Notes under the pieces: generated by a model
Told to the model about the DNA's origin: nothing
The model's input: only the letters and a program-made list of their open reading frames with translations
Databases searched by the model: none
Translations under genes and position numbers: made by a program
Part shown: positions 35,491-48,020 of the stretch, piece after piece
Numbering within the stretch: the first letter of the stretch is position 1
How the letters are laid out: each line of letters begins with the position of its first letter
DNA from: Alitta virens
Taxonomy: Eukaryota > Annelida > Polychaeta > Phyllodocida > Nereididae
Reading direction: 5' to 3'
DNA: 64,000 nt
Assembly (NCBI GenBank): GCA_932294295.1
Contig: OW028584.1
Location: 34,605,969 to 34,669,968 of the forward strand

Positions 35491-38337
35491 ACTATTTAAT
35501 ATCTTTTGTCAATGCGCTTGTGTTCGACACACAGGTGATGTAGATGTCTTCATGAAAACGATCTTCAGTTAAATGAAATTCACGTACTTTGCACTATTTT
35601 CAGATTGGTAAAATGAAATTCACAAAGTATGTTCAGTTGATATATTTTGCAATATAATATGTGAATCATTTGTTGATAAACGCTGTAGTTGAGGGTGAAG
35701 TGAAATCCATTTGAAAACAGAAACTTCCTAGTAAATTACACTGACACTGACAATGACGCAAACAATGTCAACATTATATCTTTACTACATAATACAAAAT
35801 ACAGAAAAATGGAGCAAGGAGACACCCCAATGACAAAAGAATTGTCGCTTGCAAAATGCCACCCGATAAATTTGCATGTATTTGTTATGAGATCAATATA
35901 TCAGGGTATATTGGAAAAAACGTGCACTAAAGAATACTGAGATGTTCATAGTTCTTGAAGAGCAGATTAATTACAAGCAAACTGTCGCTACAGATTGAAT
36001 CCACAGATGTAACAATTAAGAGTTTTACATTCATTTTAGTAAGATTAAATGAATTTCTTTTTTATATACATTTAGAAACCATCCATACTATGATCGTTAA
36101 TTTTTTCTAAAATATTTTTGGGAATTTTGTTCTGTAACTTATTTGAAATTTCAATCATGGCAGCAAGACCCAACAAATATCTGGTTGCGCCATTTTGGAA
36201 CAAATCCGTTAATTCGTATTTCCTGTAATAAAAAAAAATACAAGTGAATTATTTATTATTTCGGTATTATTTTTCTGATGCGATAGATGCTTCGGCAAAA
36301 GGACAGGTCATAATCATGCTCATCCACAATTTGACCCATGAGTCCTAATGCACACGAGAGAAGAAAAACATGAGTTATGGGGTACAGCCATTCAAGTGCA
36401 TTTTTGGCAATAGTCATACCACTAGCATACTGTGAGATGCTGTATTTTGTTTCTAAGTCTCAAATATCACACCAGTTGTAAGACTGCACTTGCTCTAAGA
36501 TTGCTTAGATTGATTACTTGCTGAGCTAAACAGGGGCATCTTAATGATCTTGTACTTAGACATCACTAAGAATCGACTGAAAGAATTAAGTGAATTAACT
36601 TTTAACTCAGCTGCCAAAGTAAATATATATCAGTGTAACCGACAAATGTAAGCTTTCTTTACATAACCACAAAATGCAGTTTCTATGACAACTTTTATAG
36701 CTTATGTTTACTGAAGTTAATTAGTTTTTTGTTTTACTTTTCTAGAGCTGCAATAGAAAACCTTTCAAAATTTGCACATGATTTTGTAGTAACTGTAACA
36801 GAATTCATTACATCGAAATTCGGAAAGACATCTTCCAACGGAATGATTCATAATTCCTTTTATCAAAGTTAGTTGCAAAAGTAGATATCAAAATATTGAC
36901 CAGTCGTATTAATCAGTGATATAATGTGTCTTATTTTCTGATTCTTTCGAAAATATGGCAAGTGACACTTAAGTTTGGGACGATCTTGGCCAGAAGGCAG
37001 CCCTGAAGAAGTACAAAGCTGGTTTCTTAAAATCTGGAATTAAACAGAGATTATCCATAAACCTGTATTCATTATCTGTTCATCTGATGCCACATTTATT
37101 TTCTTATTCCAACATATATTTATTATAAATATTTAACAAATGTATTCTCTCAATGTCAAAAACAAAGGTCATGTGTCATCACATCAATTTACTCAAAGCT
37201 TCTTCAAAACTTCCCGACCACTGGTCACTCCTGATGGATCCTTCATCACTTAACTGGACAGTGGTCACTCTTAATAACCCAATGGACTTACCAATGAACT
37301 AGGCAGATGTTTTTCATTAACAGGGTCTGGTTTTTCAACTTAGTTTTTTATCGTGGCAAGAAACGAGACAATTCTGTTGTGATCTGAAAGAGTAATTGAA
37401 CTCTATTGCCTATATCTTTAATCAATGGAACATACAGTTTGTAATTAAAGTCAAATTAAGAACAATGTTAACCCCATGTGCCAGATACTGCATATTTATA
37501 TGCATGATAATGAGTAAAATATTGATGTCATCTTATTTTTATTCATTATAAAATGTAATGAAATCATTAGAACACTGATTTACATTTTCACAATAGTTTC
37601 CTATCTAATCATCCACAGTGCATATTTAGTTATTAATACCCACTTCGGCCCTCACCTATTTTATCTGGCCATTGACATTACATAACAGCCTTGGCTCACA
37701 CACAGCCCTATTAATGCAACTGCCAACATACCTTTGACTGGCTTACTTTCATCTTTTTAGAAGGTCTCTTTTTAGGGCAATAACACACGATTGATGGCAT
37801 TAGGAGTTTAGCTTGCTATCTCAAAGATCTCTCTAAATGTTCTCGTTAAGGCACAAATGAGGGACAGTAATTGGTCTAAACTTCAAAGACACATGCAACC
37901 TTTTCAGATACAGCCATATTGCTAAAAGCTATCTGAACTATTTTAGGAAGGTTAAAACGAGCTAATACTGACAACTAATAAAATAGGAGGGTTGACGATT
38001 TTACCTGACATCCACCAGGCTTCTTCAGCAAATGACGAGCTTGGATGGTGTGGTCAGTAATGTGAAGAGGTGTTATCATCACAAGACTGAAGGCGATACA
38101 GATCTGGTGCTTGCTCTCTGATGTATATGGCCTCCTTATCCGAACATGACTACATAGAATACATATAATGTTAAATGTATAGTTAAGTAAAAAATGTATA
38201 TGGCCTTTTAAAATCATGGAGCAGGGGCAAGGGTACATTAAATCAGACCATGCACAGGAAATCCCCAAGAGTGTAATATGCTATATTTTGTGAAAAGGCT
38301 ATAAGTGGTGAATATGTTGAAAAAATCTTGGTGTCTA

Positions 38338-38492
38338 TACATGGCCAAATGTGCCACGTGCGTTTTCCATCAGAAGGATAAATGCATGGAAAACGCATGG
38401 TTTCTGCCTGATCGTATTAAGGCGAAAACCATGCGTTTTCTATGTGTTTATCCAAATGCATGGAAAACGCACATGGCACCGTTGACCATGTA
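38338..38492. mobile_element. MITE-2, long foldback copy
   Basis: A 155-bp near-complete palindrome. The left half starts TACATGGCCAAATGTGCC and includes GTGCGTTTTCCAT and AAAACGCATGG; the right half repeats these in reverse, ending GGCACCGTTGACCATGTA. A related copy is at 39,513-39,627. It could form a hairpin in RNA or single-stranded DNA. It has no coding capacity; the open frame across it is incidental. Confidence 0.75.
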
Positions 38493-39059
38493 GAATCCTT
38501 TCATTGTCAAAGTCCTAAGCTGAACATTAATGCAATATATATTATAACTATATAAAAATTTAAAAATTTAAATAAACTCTGTATCATTTAGTTTAGAATC
38601 TCATGAAATCAGTGTTTGCTGGGGAGATCCTGTACATGGCCTAGATTCCAGTAGGGTTATACATCAGATCCCCTTTTTTGTATTTCGAGATATTGCCTTT
38701 AATAAGTGCTGGATTTCAAGTCTGACAACAGAGAGCAAAATTCTAGTTATATTCACAATTTGAGTGTAGGAAAAGTAGTGATATTTTTAAGTGCCAGATC
38801 AAATGATCTTTACCTGGGAGTTTGATACGTGTGGTTCATAAGTCCGCAAATGTGTATATTAATGGTAGGTGTGGAAAACTTGCAAAGAATTTAACTATTG
38901 AGATAGTGCAAAGTTTCTTGGTGCCAAATTTGGGATGTTTCCTGTAGATCTAGCTTGTAATTTGATGGCATATTTGCAGCCAAGAAGTATCTTTGTTGTA
39001 AGGAAATAAACCATAATGTCCCCCCATAGACTTGGCATTGCTTGTACACCAATATATGC

Positions 39060-39232
39060 ACAATTCCAACAAATTGCAATTTGTCCTTTGCCAAGTTACA
39101 CTCAACGCTCAACAATATTCACAATTCCAACAAATTGCAATTTGTCCTTTGCCAAGTTACACTCAACGCTCAACAATATTCACAATTCCAACACATTGCA
39201 ATTTGTCCTTGCCAAGTTATACTCAAGCAAAA
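39060..39232 (+). repeat. 61-bp tandem repeat, three units
   Basis: Units start at about 39,060, 39,121 and 39,182 (ACAATTCCAACAAATTGC, then TTTGTCCTTTGCCAAGTTAC). The first two look identical; the third has a few changes. The unit length of 61 is not a multiple of three, so the open frames reading through it shift with each unit. Confidence 0.9.
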
Positions 39233-39369
39233 ATAAATCAGGTGAGAATAATACATTTCTCCTCAATCAGGCATGTTATAATTAGATATTTATTCTTGGC
39301 ATTGCTGCTGTGCACCAATTATTAACAGGTCTTCAAAATACACACCCAATTCATTACTAATATCGATGA

Positions 39370-39502
39370 CTTTGCAAGTAATAGACCCCACCCATGGGGT
39401 AAATGTATAACATGGTGTGTATCATCTCATTATTATGTCTGCCTCTGGCCGCTGGTCATATAAGCTGACTAAGTTTCAGACCCAGTAGCATTGATACAAC
39501 AA
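39370..39502 (+). repeat. SINE-2 tail fragment
   Basis: Contains CCCACCCATGGGGTAAATGT, then CATCTCATTATTATGTCTGC and GGTCATATAAGCTGACTAAG, ending CAGACCCAGTAGCATTG. The head is missing. It ends just before the second MITE-2. Confidence 0.8.
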
Positions 39503-39512
39503 CAACTACAAC

Positions 39513-39627
39513 TACATGGCCAATTGTGCCATGTGCGTTTTCCATGAGAAGGATAAACGCATAAAAACGCATGGTTTTTAGCTAATTATAATGAGGCAAA
39601 AAAACAACTGGCCCAATTGGCCATGTA
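39513..39627. mobile_element. MITE-2, short copy
   Basis: A 115-bp element beginning TACATGGCCAATTGTGCC and ending GGCCCAATTGGCCATGTA, a near-perfect terminal inverted repeat. It shares GTGCGTTTTCCATGAGAAGG with the copy at 38,338. TACAAC lies outside the left end and overlaps the right end, so a TACAAC target duplication is possible. It has lost most of the right half of the longer copy. Confidence 0.75.
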
Positions 39628-39902
39628 CAACAACAACATTTGTCTAACTACAACAACATTTGTCTAGATCTGTTCTCCAAATTTCAGGTTGTCCTTTCAG
39701 AGCTTTGACATCTGAAGGAAGCTGATTATTCACTCAATGGGAGGCAGCCTCCCTGCCAAAATAATCATTGATCTTAAAATTAGACATCAATCATTTGATG
39801 TGGAAAAAGGAACACATTGTCTGGCAACTGGTTGAATAGGGAATTGAATACCCTGTGAAGATCATCAAACATCCTTACAAAGTGACTCAACTTCATTTTT
39901 AT

Positions 39903-40734
39903 GAAAAGGCACCACTATGTTTGTAAATGCACCACCTTTTTTTGTAAAGACACCACTATTTTTGTAAAGGCACCACTATTTTTGAAAAGGCACCACTATT
40001 TTTGTAAAGACACCACTATTTTTGAAAAGGCACCACTATTTTTGTAAAGACACCACTATTTTTGAAAAGGCACCACTATTTTTGAAAAGACACCACTATT
40101 TTTGAAAAGGCACCACTATTTTTGAAAAGACACCACTATTTTTGAAAAGGCACCACTATTTTTGTAAAGGCACCACTATTTTTGAAAAGGCACCACTATA
40201 TTTGTAAAGACTACACTATTTATGTAAAGGCACTACTATTTTCGAAACGGCACCACTATTTTTGTAAAGGCACCACTATTTTTGTAAAGGCACCACTATT
40301 TTTGTAAAGACACCACTATTTTTGTAAAGGCACCACTATTTTCGAAAAGGCACCCCCCATTTTTGGAAAGGCACCACTATTTTTGAAAAGGCACTTCTAT
40401 TTTTGTAAAGGCACCACTATTTTTGTAAAGGCACCACTATTTTTGTAAAGACACCGCTATTTTTGTTAAGGCACCACTATTTTTGTAAAGACACCACTTT
40501 TTTGTAAAGGCACCACTATTGTGTACCACTATTTTTGTAAAGACACCACTATTTTTGTAAAGGCACCACTATTTTTGTAATTTGTTAAGGCACCACTATT
40601 TTTGTAAAGACACTAGTATTTTTGTAAAGGCACCACTATTTTTGTTAAGGCACTGCTTTGTTTGTAAAGGCACCACTATTTTTGTAAAGGCACCACTATT
40701 TTGGTAAAGGCACCACTATTTTTGTAAAGGCACC
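39903..40734 (+). repeat. 20-bp minisatellite, about 41 units
   Basis: Unit AAAGGCACCACTATTTTTGT repeated for about 830 bp with point variants. Many units alternate AAAGG and AAAGA, or TTTTTGTAAAG and TTTTTGAAAAG, in a 40-bp higher-order pattern across roughly 39,940-40,170. It is absent from the left arm and occupies the right-arm region matching about 11.7-11.95 kb. Confidence 0.95.
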
Positions 40735-42040
40735 ATAACTGTCTCAGCTGGATGTCGGATGCACCATCTACTTGTTGCATGGTTTTAAATTCTCTAATAA
40801 AACTCAAACCAGAGGATAATGCAGCATTTTCAAATAAAATATCAGCAGATCACACTACAGTATGCCCATGTGTATAATAGAAGAAGGAAACATGCTTAAA
40901 TATTTCAGTTTATTTTTGGATAATTTTCCCTTGAGTGACTCACATTTAGGAAGGTATCATGGAATGTCTTGTGAGAGATAAGGCTGATAAATCTACCGTT
41001 GCAATAACTGATTCCATTAAGTGGCAGTTCTGTCTTTGTTGTTCTCCTTGGCATTCCATTTATGTGGCTACAATGCATATAAGCTAGTGGGGCAATTCAC
41101 TTAATGGCAATTTCTGGAATGGCATGCATTTTTCAGTAACTGCTACTACTTCTATTGTCTTAAGTGCATAGGGATTTCAAGGCTGTCATGCTAAATTCTC
41201 TTAATATCTTCATCTAAGTCTCTTTCAATATGGCACTTTGAAACTTTTATGAACATCATTTAAATGTGATATGATTTCCATGAAATGTCTTGTTCTGCGG
41301 TTGTTATCAGTGGAAGGAAGCCATATATTAAATCAAAATAACTTTTCTAAATGATTATTAGCAAAATTATGAATGGGCAATGCCACTTATGATTGTGATT
41401 CACTGATAATCTTAATGATAGCTAATTATGAAAACAAGAAATTTCTTGTCATCAAGATAATACCCATTCTTAGTATGAGTTGCTGAAAAGTTTGCAGTTG
41501 CAAAATTAAAAGCAATTTCATTTACATCCACAAACGACCTTTTCTATGGAAATGACAGGAAAATGTCCTGCCAAGGGCAATCCCATTATTTGATGTCAAT
41601 ATACCAAAAGCTCATTATATCAAGAAAATTACTTTCTCTAGTAAGGGATATGGTCTTTTGTTATGGTGTTGTTTCCAAAAGGACAATAGAGTTACAATCT
41701 ATTTCCAGGGAAATAAAAAACAGCATGAAAGCTGTAGGTTTTACGTGTAAGGTGATCAGATCTGTAAAAATATTTTACTCCTACGATGCTTGCAAACTGA
41801 TTTTTTTATAAACTTACAAATTACTTTATTGACACAAAATCTCATGACTCATTATACTACAGGTAATCCTAATGATTTCTTCCAATGTTTGTGTCGAAGT
41901 AAGCCATATTTGCAGCTTCAGTAACTACAAGTGACAACAACTTCTCTAGCCTTGTACCTACTTAGCTTGAAATATATTGCTCACATTTTGCATAAGCCTG
42001 TTTGTTTGTAAAGACTATTTTCAGTTTCAAAAATATGAAA

Positions 42041-42080
42041 CAGGTTTGCAGTTTGTTTCATCAGTGCAAACTGAAACCTG
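42041..42080. other. imperfect hairpin
   Basis: CAGGTTTGCAGTTTG pairs with CAAACTGAAACCTG across a short loop (one bulged base), giving a 14-bp stem. TTTCAAAAATATGAAA immediately before it can also fold back. No known RNA family is recognised. Confidence 0.5.
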
Positions 42081-42263
42081 TGCAATATTTCTTGGGAGTT
42101 CAGTGTGTTGGTATGAATATATGTGTGGACAAAAGTGGCTTTGTAAGATTATAGACTCATTTTCTTTTTGAAACAAATAGTCTATACAAAATCTAAATGA
42201 TCGATCAAATTTCTCATGTTGTTTGTTCAGTGTCTTGATATGAATATCTGTTATGGGTGGAGA

Positions 42264-42454
42264 CGTGATACATACACTTAAAATAAACATAGGTGCTCAT
42301 CTGGTATTGCGCATTAATATTTCAGATGTGTCAAAGGAGCCATCTGTGATACATGTTTACTTAGTGTCAGTGTTATTTTGGCACCATGGTGCCGGAGGAC
42401 AAATTCCATCCAAATGCATTTACCGAGGGATCCACAGTTGTGTAAACAATTTAC
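42264..42454. other. strongly conserved arm block B, right copy
   Basis: Reverse-complement partner of 9,601-9,791 and 18,960-19,151. The 107 bp at 42,348-42,454 have no differences from copy A, while arm sequence a few hundred bases away has diverged strongly and carries indels. It includes the palindrome GGCACCATGGTGCC. Confidence 0.65.
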
Positions 42455-43787
42455 AGTATGACTGCACTGAGTTTGTAGGGCTCCAAAGCTGACACAATTG
42501 CTCTCATGACTTGAGGCCACTATCTGGGTTATATTGTGACTCTCGTGCCCATGGCTGCTGGCACATTTTAAGTCTTTTATGGATTGTATTGCTACTGTGC
42601 CCATCACCATTTGTGTGGCCACAATAGACCAGCAGGGGCCAGTGGATCAAAAAAATTTAATAAACAAAATTATAATGACATGCAACGTATCTACTGCCCA
42701 TTACTGATAGTATCTCCCAAGGGATATCTTTAGTGAAGTCTGTAATTCTACTGATGGCTATATTTTATCCTTAAAGCTCCTTGTGTCATGTAACACTACT
42801 CCTAGAAATAAAATTGAATAAAGAGGAATCTAGTAAGGTTCAGTTTCTGCACTTGTGCCCTAAGATTGCAGCCTGTAGAATCTTAAGAAAGCCTTGTAAT
42901 GTACTGAGTAAGTGATTTATGTCAATAGCAGCTTGGAAGTGGCTTGAAAGGTTCAAAATGGCTCAACTTGTGGAGCTATTCAGTTCCGCTAGGATCTTCA
43001 AACGGAGCGTATCCCTCAGTATAAGATATTGCCAAGGGCATACACAACTAAGCATGTGGGTCTAGTGATGAACTAGGTTTGCCATAGTGATTTCGTCTTC
43101 TTTTAGTGACATTTTTTAATTCATTATTCACAGTTCTTTTACTCTCAGTGCCAAACTAATTCTTCAACCTGGTTGCAGTAAATATTGAAATTCATTGCTT
43201 TATATTCTAAACAAAAATAAATGCTGCAAGCTTATATGAAGGACATTCATGATTTACTATATCTTTATGTTCAACCTTATTTAGAATTGTTATTGGGGCA
43301 TACTCTCATAAAAGTAGCACTGGAACACATGCCATGATTTATCAGGTATGGTATGAATGGCGTAGGACATTTTTGCAGAAACTTTCTGTTTTAATATCGA
43401 AAACTGCATTATTCCATGCATTATGAAAAGCATAAATACGAATAGGCAAACACTTGGAATACAACGGATTCTGATAAAATGAGCTACCCATCCTTTTAGA
43501 TAGAACATCAGCAATGCTCTAGATATAGCCATAGCAATTAATGCCAATTCACAAAATGGTATCTTCATATTTCATTCAGTGGTCAATACTAGCCACTGAC
43601 CAGCTCATGCTGCTATTCCTATTGTCTTAAGTGCTGGTGTAGAGAGGTTAACATCTGTTGAATGCTAATGCTCAAAACTGCAAAAACTTTTACCTACTCA
43701 CGCAAGGCCAAGCTTTGATCAGCTTTTGGCATTGGCCAGTGGGTAAGTCTGCTGATATTTGTTGCATGGAAAATTGAATTGTACTTG

Positions 43788-43910
43788 GTATCTATGCTGA
43801 GGCAGGTAAAATATCCCTCCCATAGATAAAATTCATAACTTGGTTGGTATACATTGTATATATATATACAGGCTGACTAAGCTTATGATCAGTAGCAACA
43901 AGTCAAATGA
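43788..43910 (+). repeat. SINE-2 body fragment, diverged
   Basis: Contains GTATCTATGCTGAGGCAGGT then AAAATATCCC, and after a short TA-rich tract ACAGGCTGACTAAGCTTATG and CAGTAGCAAC. These are SINE-2 body and tail landmarks with many changes. Confidence 0.55.
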
Positions 43911-44178
43911 AAATACAATACAAAGGCATTAAGGCAATAAGTCAGACATTACTTAAACACCGTATGAGGATTGACCCAAATGTTTCCAGAATATATCAGG
44001 ACTTTCATTCGAATATCTCAATTTCATTGTAGAAGTTCTCATGAATGAGAGACAGCTCACATAGTTGTTTTATGTTAATTTTGCTACAGCAATACATTTT
44101 GAAGAATTGGTGACAATTTTCAAAGATTCAAAGGAATAATCCACTCGATCACACGGGTAATTCACCTTAGCTAAATAG

Positions 44179-44305
44179 GTAGGGTTCTAGGTCAGTGGTT
44201 GCACTGAGTGCCGGGTTCAATTTCCGGTCGAGCCAAAGTTGGATGGCTGTTTCATCCTTCATCTCATTGCCATGGTCCCTGCCTGTCCTAATTAACCCAT
44301 CAGAC
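44179..44305 (+). repeat. SINE-1 copy, internally deleted
   Basis: Head AGGGTTCTAGGTCAGTGG, then the B-box region GGGTTCAATTTCCGGTCGAG without the anticodon-arm region, then the tail to CCTAATTAACCCATCAGACG. The last part of the tail (the CAGGACGTAAAG region) is missing. Confidence 0.75.
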
Positions 44306-46682
44306 GAATTGTTGGTAAATCTGCAATAATAGCTTCACAATGCAAAACAATGAAATCCTCTTGAATCTCATGTAAGCCCTTGAACCATTTCCAATCTCAA
44401 TTTATTTGCTTGTGAGCTTCTCTCACATCTGTTGAAATTGTCTTTCACTGTTGGTGCAGGAGTTGTTGTACCTTTTATGTTTATCATTGTATTAAGGGCA
44501 TTATTAGATATCACAAAGTTCCTATCAACTTATCAAACTTGCTACATTGGACCATCGTGAAAGGTTTGCCAGTAATTTACTCTTTAGTGTAACATTTTAA
44601 AGAATCAATTGTAAATATCATTCAATTTTAATTGTCTCATTCAGGGTGCAATCATCTATCAGCTTATTGGATGAAAACTGCTGTTTACCATGCAGAAATA
44701 CTAGTGACTGTTATTTTGAATGCTGGCTTGGACCAGCTGTCTGTTTTCTGCAGATTTGCTTGAACGGAAGTCAAAACACTGTCTTATGCATGGGTAAATC
44801 TGCTTTGCCAAGTTTAGTCATACTTACAGATCACTGGAGGTCTATTTTCGAAGTGTTTCAACTGTCATTCTGGCCTCACAAACAGAAGTTTCCATAAAAG
44901 TCTACATACTGATCACATCACTTGTGTAACTGTGAAATAGGGACGTTTCCCATTTTCACATTGGATGCTACCCTTCAATCCACTGTCCCTCTTAACAGGG
45001 GATTATATGAAATCCTTGCACAAATTGTATCACTGAATTTCATACATAAAGATGGAATATGCAATAAGATTTGAATACACTCTACAGTGTTCTCACCTTC
45101 CAGCAAGTTTCAGAGTAAAGAAAGGGACTATGTTAGGTATATTTTCCACATTTTGAGGTTTCTTAATAAGGCCAAAATTAGTTGTGTATCTTTCCATTTT
45201 GTCATTGTTCCTTGGTGTCATCCAGGGTATAGGGTAAATGGTATGGGGTATGTGGTATTGAAGTTAGCAATCAGACTAAGTGCCCAAATCCATCAATAAA
45301 GTCCATCTACATCCCAGTCAGTTTTCAGTTTGTTCTCCTGAGGATTGAACACAATCTGCAAAGAAAACCAGGCAATGGCACCTCTGGTATTTCTTCTCTT
45401 AACAAGACTGTTTTGCAAACTGCATGCAAGGTTTAGGACATCATAGTAATGGCACAAGTACAGTTCCTACCTTTGCCATTACATTTTGCACAGAATCACA
45501 AAGCTTATTATTATTAGGCTCCAGAGTTTGCTTCCTTTGCTGTTGTCGTGCTTTATTCTGAATTTTTTGACTATTGCCTTGCAAACTTACATCAAAACCG
45601 GTTATGAAACCTTCAACACAAAATGAATTGCATGCTTAAGTTTGTGTGAAGTTATGTCACATGAAAGAAACTTCTTCTCGATCCTTTGATGATATTTTGA
45701 AATTCCCATATCCATTTAGCTAAAACGTGTACCCTTAGTGTCTCTCGTTTATCGGCCTTTTAGCACAGGAGCATCTGTGGTTAAAGCATTCAGTGATTTC
45801 TCCTGAGAGCCATCCAGACACTTTAATGCTACACGTAGCTTCAGTTCACTTGTCCCTCGGCCAGGGTTGTTTAGTTTTTACAATGACTGAAAGAGATAAA
45901 ATGAGCACTAAGTCTGGGACTGAAGTAGAACTACCATGGGACAGTGAGAAAATGATCTGTTTCCTGCTGTGCTAACGGGACTTCACTGAAACAAGATGGC
46001 TGGTTTATTTGTGACAATAGGAAATGCTGGGGCATTTTATGTGTGATAATAACAGGTAAATGACATGTTAACGTGCAATAAAACTGGGATCATTCTGACA
46101 ATAAAGAGGTTTAAACCAATTTATTTGTGTTATAAGGATGTCCAATAAATGCCAACAAGGATGGCGATCATTTTGACCATTTCAGACTTTTAGAAGCATA
46201 CAAACATAATATAGTCTAAAAAGAAAATTCAATCACCATGTTTGCTTCATGGTGACATTCATTTCAGTTAAAGAATGATAAATCATTCTTCCAAACATCT
46301 CATAAATAAAACCCATTTAATATGGGAAAAAGGTAACTGGTGTCCTTCCCAAAAGACTCAAGATTCAAGGACCTAGATATACATACACACATGAAAATGC
46401 TGACAGTAATTACAACCACAAGATCTATCAATTTGCTCTATCCTTTATGTCTACTTCTAGGGGAAAACATCACCTTATCAGCACATTAATCTTTATCTAA
46501 GCAGTAAGCACCTAAATATTATGTCAGTGCCCTGCAGAAGGGTATTAGCTGTGTTTACTTGCAGACACGATAGATCATTTATGGGTAATAAAAAGATGTT
46601 TATCTGATGCTTCTCATATTGATCTTCATCAGGATTTTATCTATCCATGGCAAGTGACATGGCTGTGCGACTGACATCTGTG

Positions 46683-46868
46683 AGTGTGTATGTTATTAGG
46701 GCTTTACGTCCTGTATTTCTGCACCAGTTGGGCTAATTAGGATGGGCAGAGACCATGGCAATGAGACGAAGGATCAAACAGCCATCCAACTTAGGCTCGA
46801 CTGGGAATCGAACGCAGGACCCAGCGGTTGGAAGCCCAGTGCACGACCACTGAGCTAGGCCCCCGCCC
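46683..46868 (-). repeat. SINE-1, minus strand, partner of the 5.3 kb copy
   Basis: Reverse complement of a SINE-1: the tail (CTTTACGTCCTGTATTTCTG) comes first and the head (GGTTGGAAGCCCAGTGC, CACTGAGCTAGGC) last. It is flanked by CGACTGACATCTGTG (46,668-46,682) and CAACTGACATCTGTG (46,869-46,883), the complement of the CACAGATGTCAGTCG target at 5,291 and 5,501. It is therefore the same insertion event carried into both arms. Confidence 0.92.
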
Positions 46869-47400
46869 CAACTGACATCTGTGTAGAAGGTGTGAACAAG
46901 CTATATTACATAAGCAATAATCAACTAAAAGGCCTGCAATGACAATACTAGAATATGTCAATGATAGTGATGGGATGATGATTGGCTGATGTCAAAAGTC
47001 GGTCATTTCACACCATTAATCTAGCGCTCAGAAGCAAAAATGTGCAATCAATTTTATCCGGAATGCGTTACTAACCAGTGGGGAATATATGATCCGTGAA
47101 TGTATAATTTATCTTACAATATTGACTTACATCTATCTTAAGTTGGATATCATGACAGATATCATTACAGGACTTTCAAACCGACTATGAACTGATCAGC
47201 AGTCGGTTTCCCACAACCGATGATCGGTTTGGAGAATGAAACCGCTTCCCACCATTGGGCAATTTCAATTAATATATCATTTCACAAATTCTCACATATA
47301 TTTGCAGCAACAATATTGTTGTTTTCAGTATGTTGCAGTTCACTGCATAATAGTTTGAATAAAGTCAATTGTGTGCTTTTTTTTTATGAAATAAGATAAG

Positions 47401-47474
47401 ATGTTGTTTTATTTATTTTTCAGGTAAGTTACTCCTTTATGACTCACACCTACTTCACACTGGTTAAGGTAAGC
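47401..47474 (+). promoter_or_regulatory. candidate recursive splice site with 45-nt exon
   Basis: GTTTTATTTATTTTTCAG (ending 47,423) abuts GTAAGT (47,424-47,429), and a second donor GTAAGC starts at 47,469, giving a 45-nt candidate exon that is open in one frame. The homologous place in the left arm (minus strand at about 4,985) reads TTTTCAG followed by TGACTAATC, so its donor half is missing. The start of the exon resembles that of the site at 31,240 (GTGAGTTTTC against GTAAGTTACT). An ordinary microexon or chance are alternatives; RNA data would decide. Confidence 0.45.
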
Positions 47475-47833
47475 AAAACAACCGGTACAACTTTTCTAAA
47501 TGAAGAAATATTGTAGATCATCATTACTTTTGAAGATATTACTGAAATTCAGATCTACAAATGGACTTTGAATAATGCAATCCGGTAAACACTATTGTTT
47601 CAAATTCTTTTTTTTTTTGCGTGTTAAGTTTCAAGCACACATTCATAGCAAATGAAAAGATACTGATTGTGAACAAACTTTTTGAAACTCAAACCAAGTT
47701 TCAGCTTTTAAACAGGCATGGAATTGTTCAGAAATCGATCCTTTGGCTAACAGCCATTGTGCGACACTTCACTGTCAACATGCACATTGGTTCTTGATTA
47801 TCAGAATCTCAAGTGTCCTTTTTCCAAATTATG

Positions 47834-48020
47834 AGGGGGGGGGGGGTTAGCTCAGTGGTATGCTGGGCTTCCAACCACTGGATCCTGAGTTTGATTACCG
47901 GTCGAGCCTAAGTTGGATGGCTGTTTCATCCCTCATCTCATTGCCACGGTCCCTGCCTGTCCTAATTAGCCAATCAGGTACAAAAATACAGGACATAAAG
48001 CCCTAATCCACCCAACCACT
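47834..48020 (+). repeat. SINE-1 copy with poly-G start
   Basis: A run of about twelve G precedes TTAGCTCAGTGG. The CTTCCAA loop and the B-box region GAGTTTGATTACCGG are diverged, while the tail CCTAATTAGCCAATCAGGTA is intact. Found only in the right arm. Confidence 0.85.

Noticed and set aside
39032..39325. Three overlapping frames near 39.0-39.3 kb
   Set aside because: They read a 61-bp tandem repeat in different frames, and the apparent conserved peptides are repeat artefacts.
39903..40734. CRISPR-like array
   Set aside because: The 20-bp units are directly adjacent with no unique spacers, and the context is eukaryotic. It is a minisatellite.
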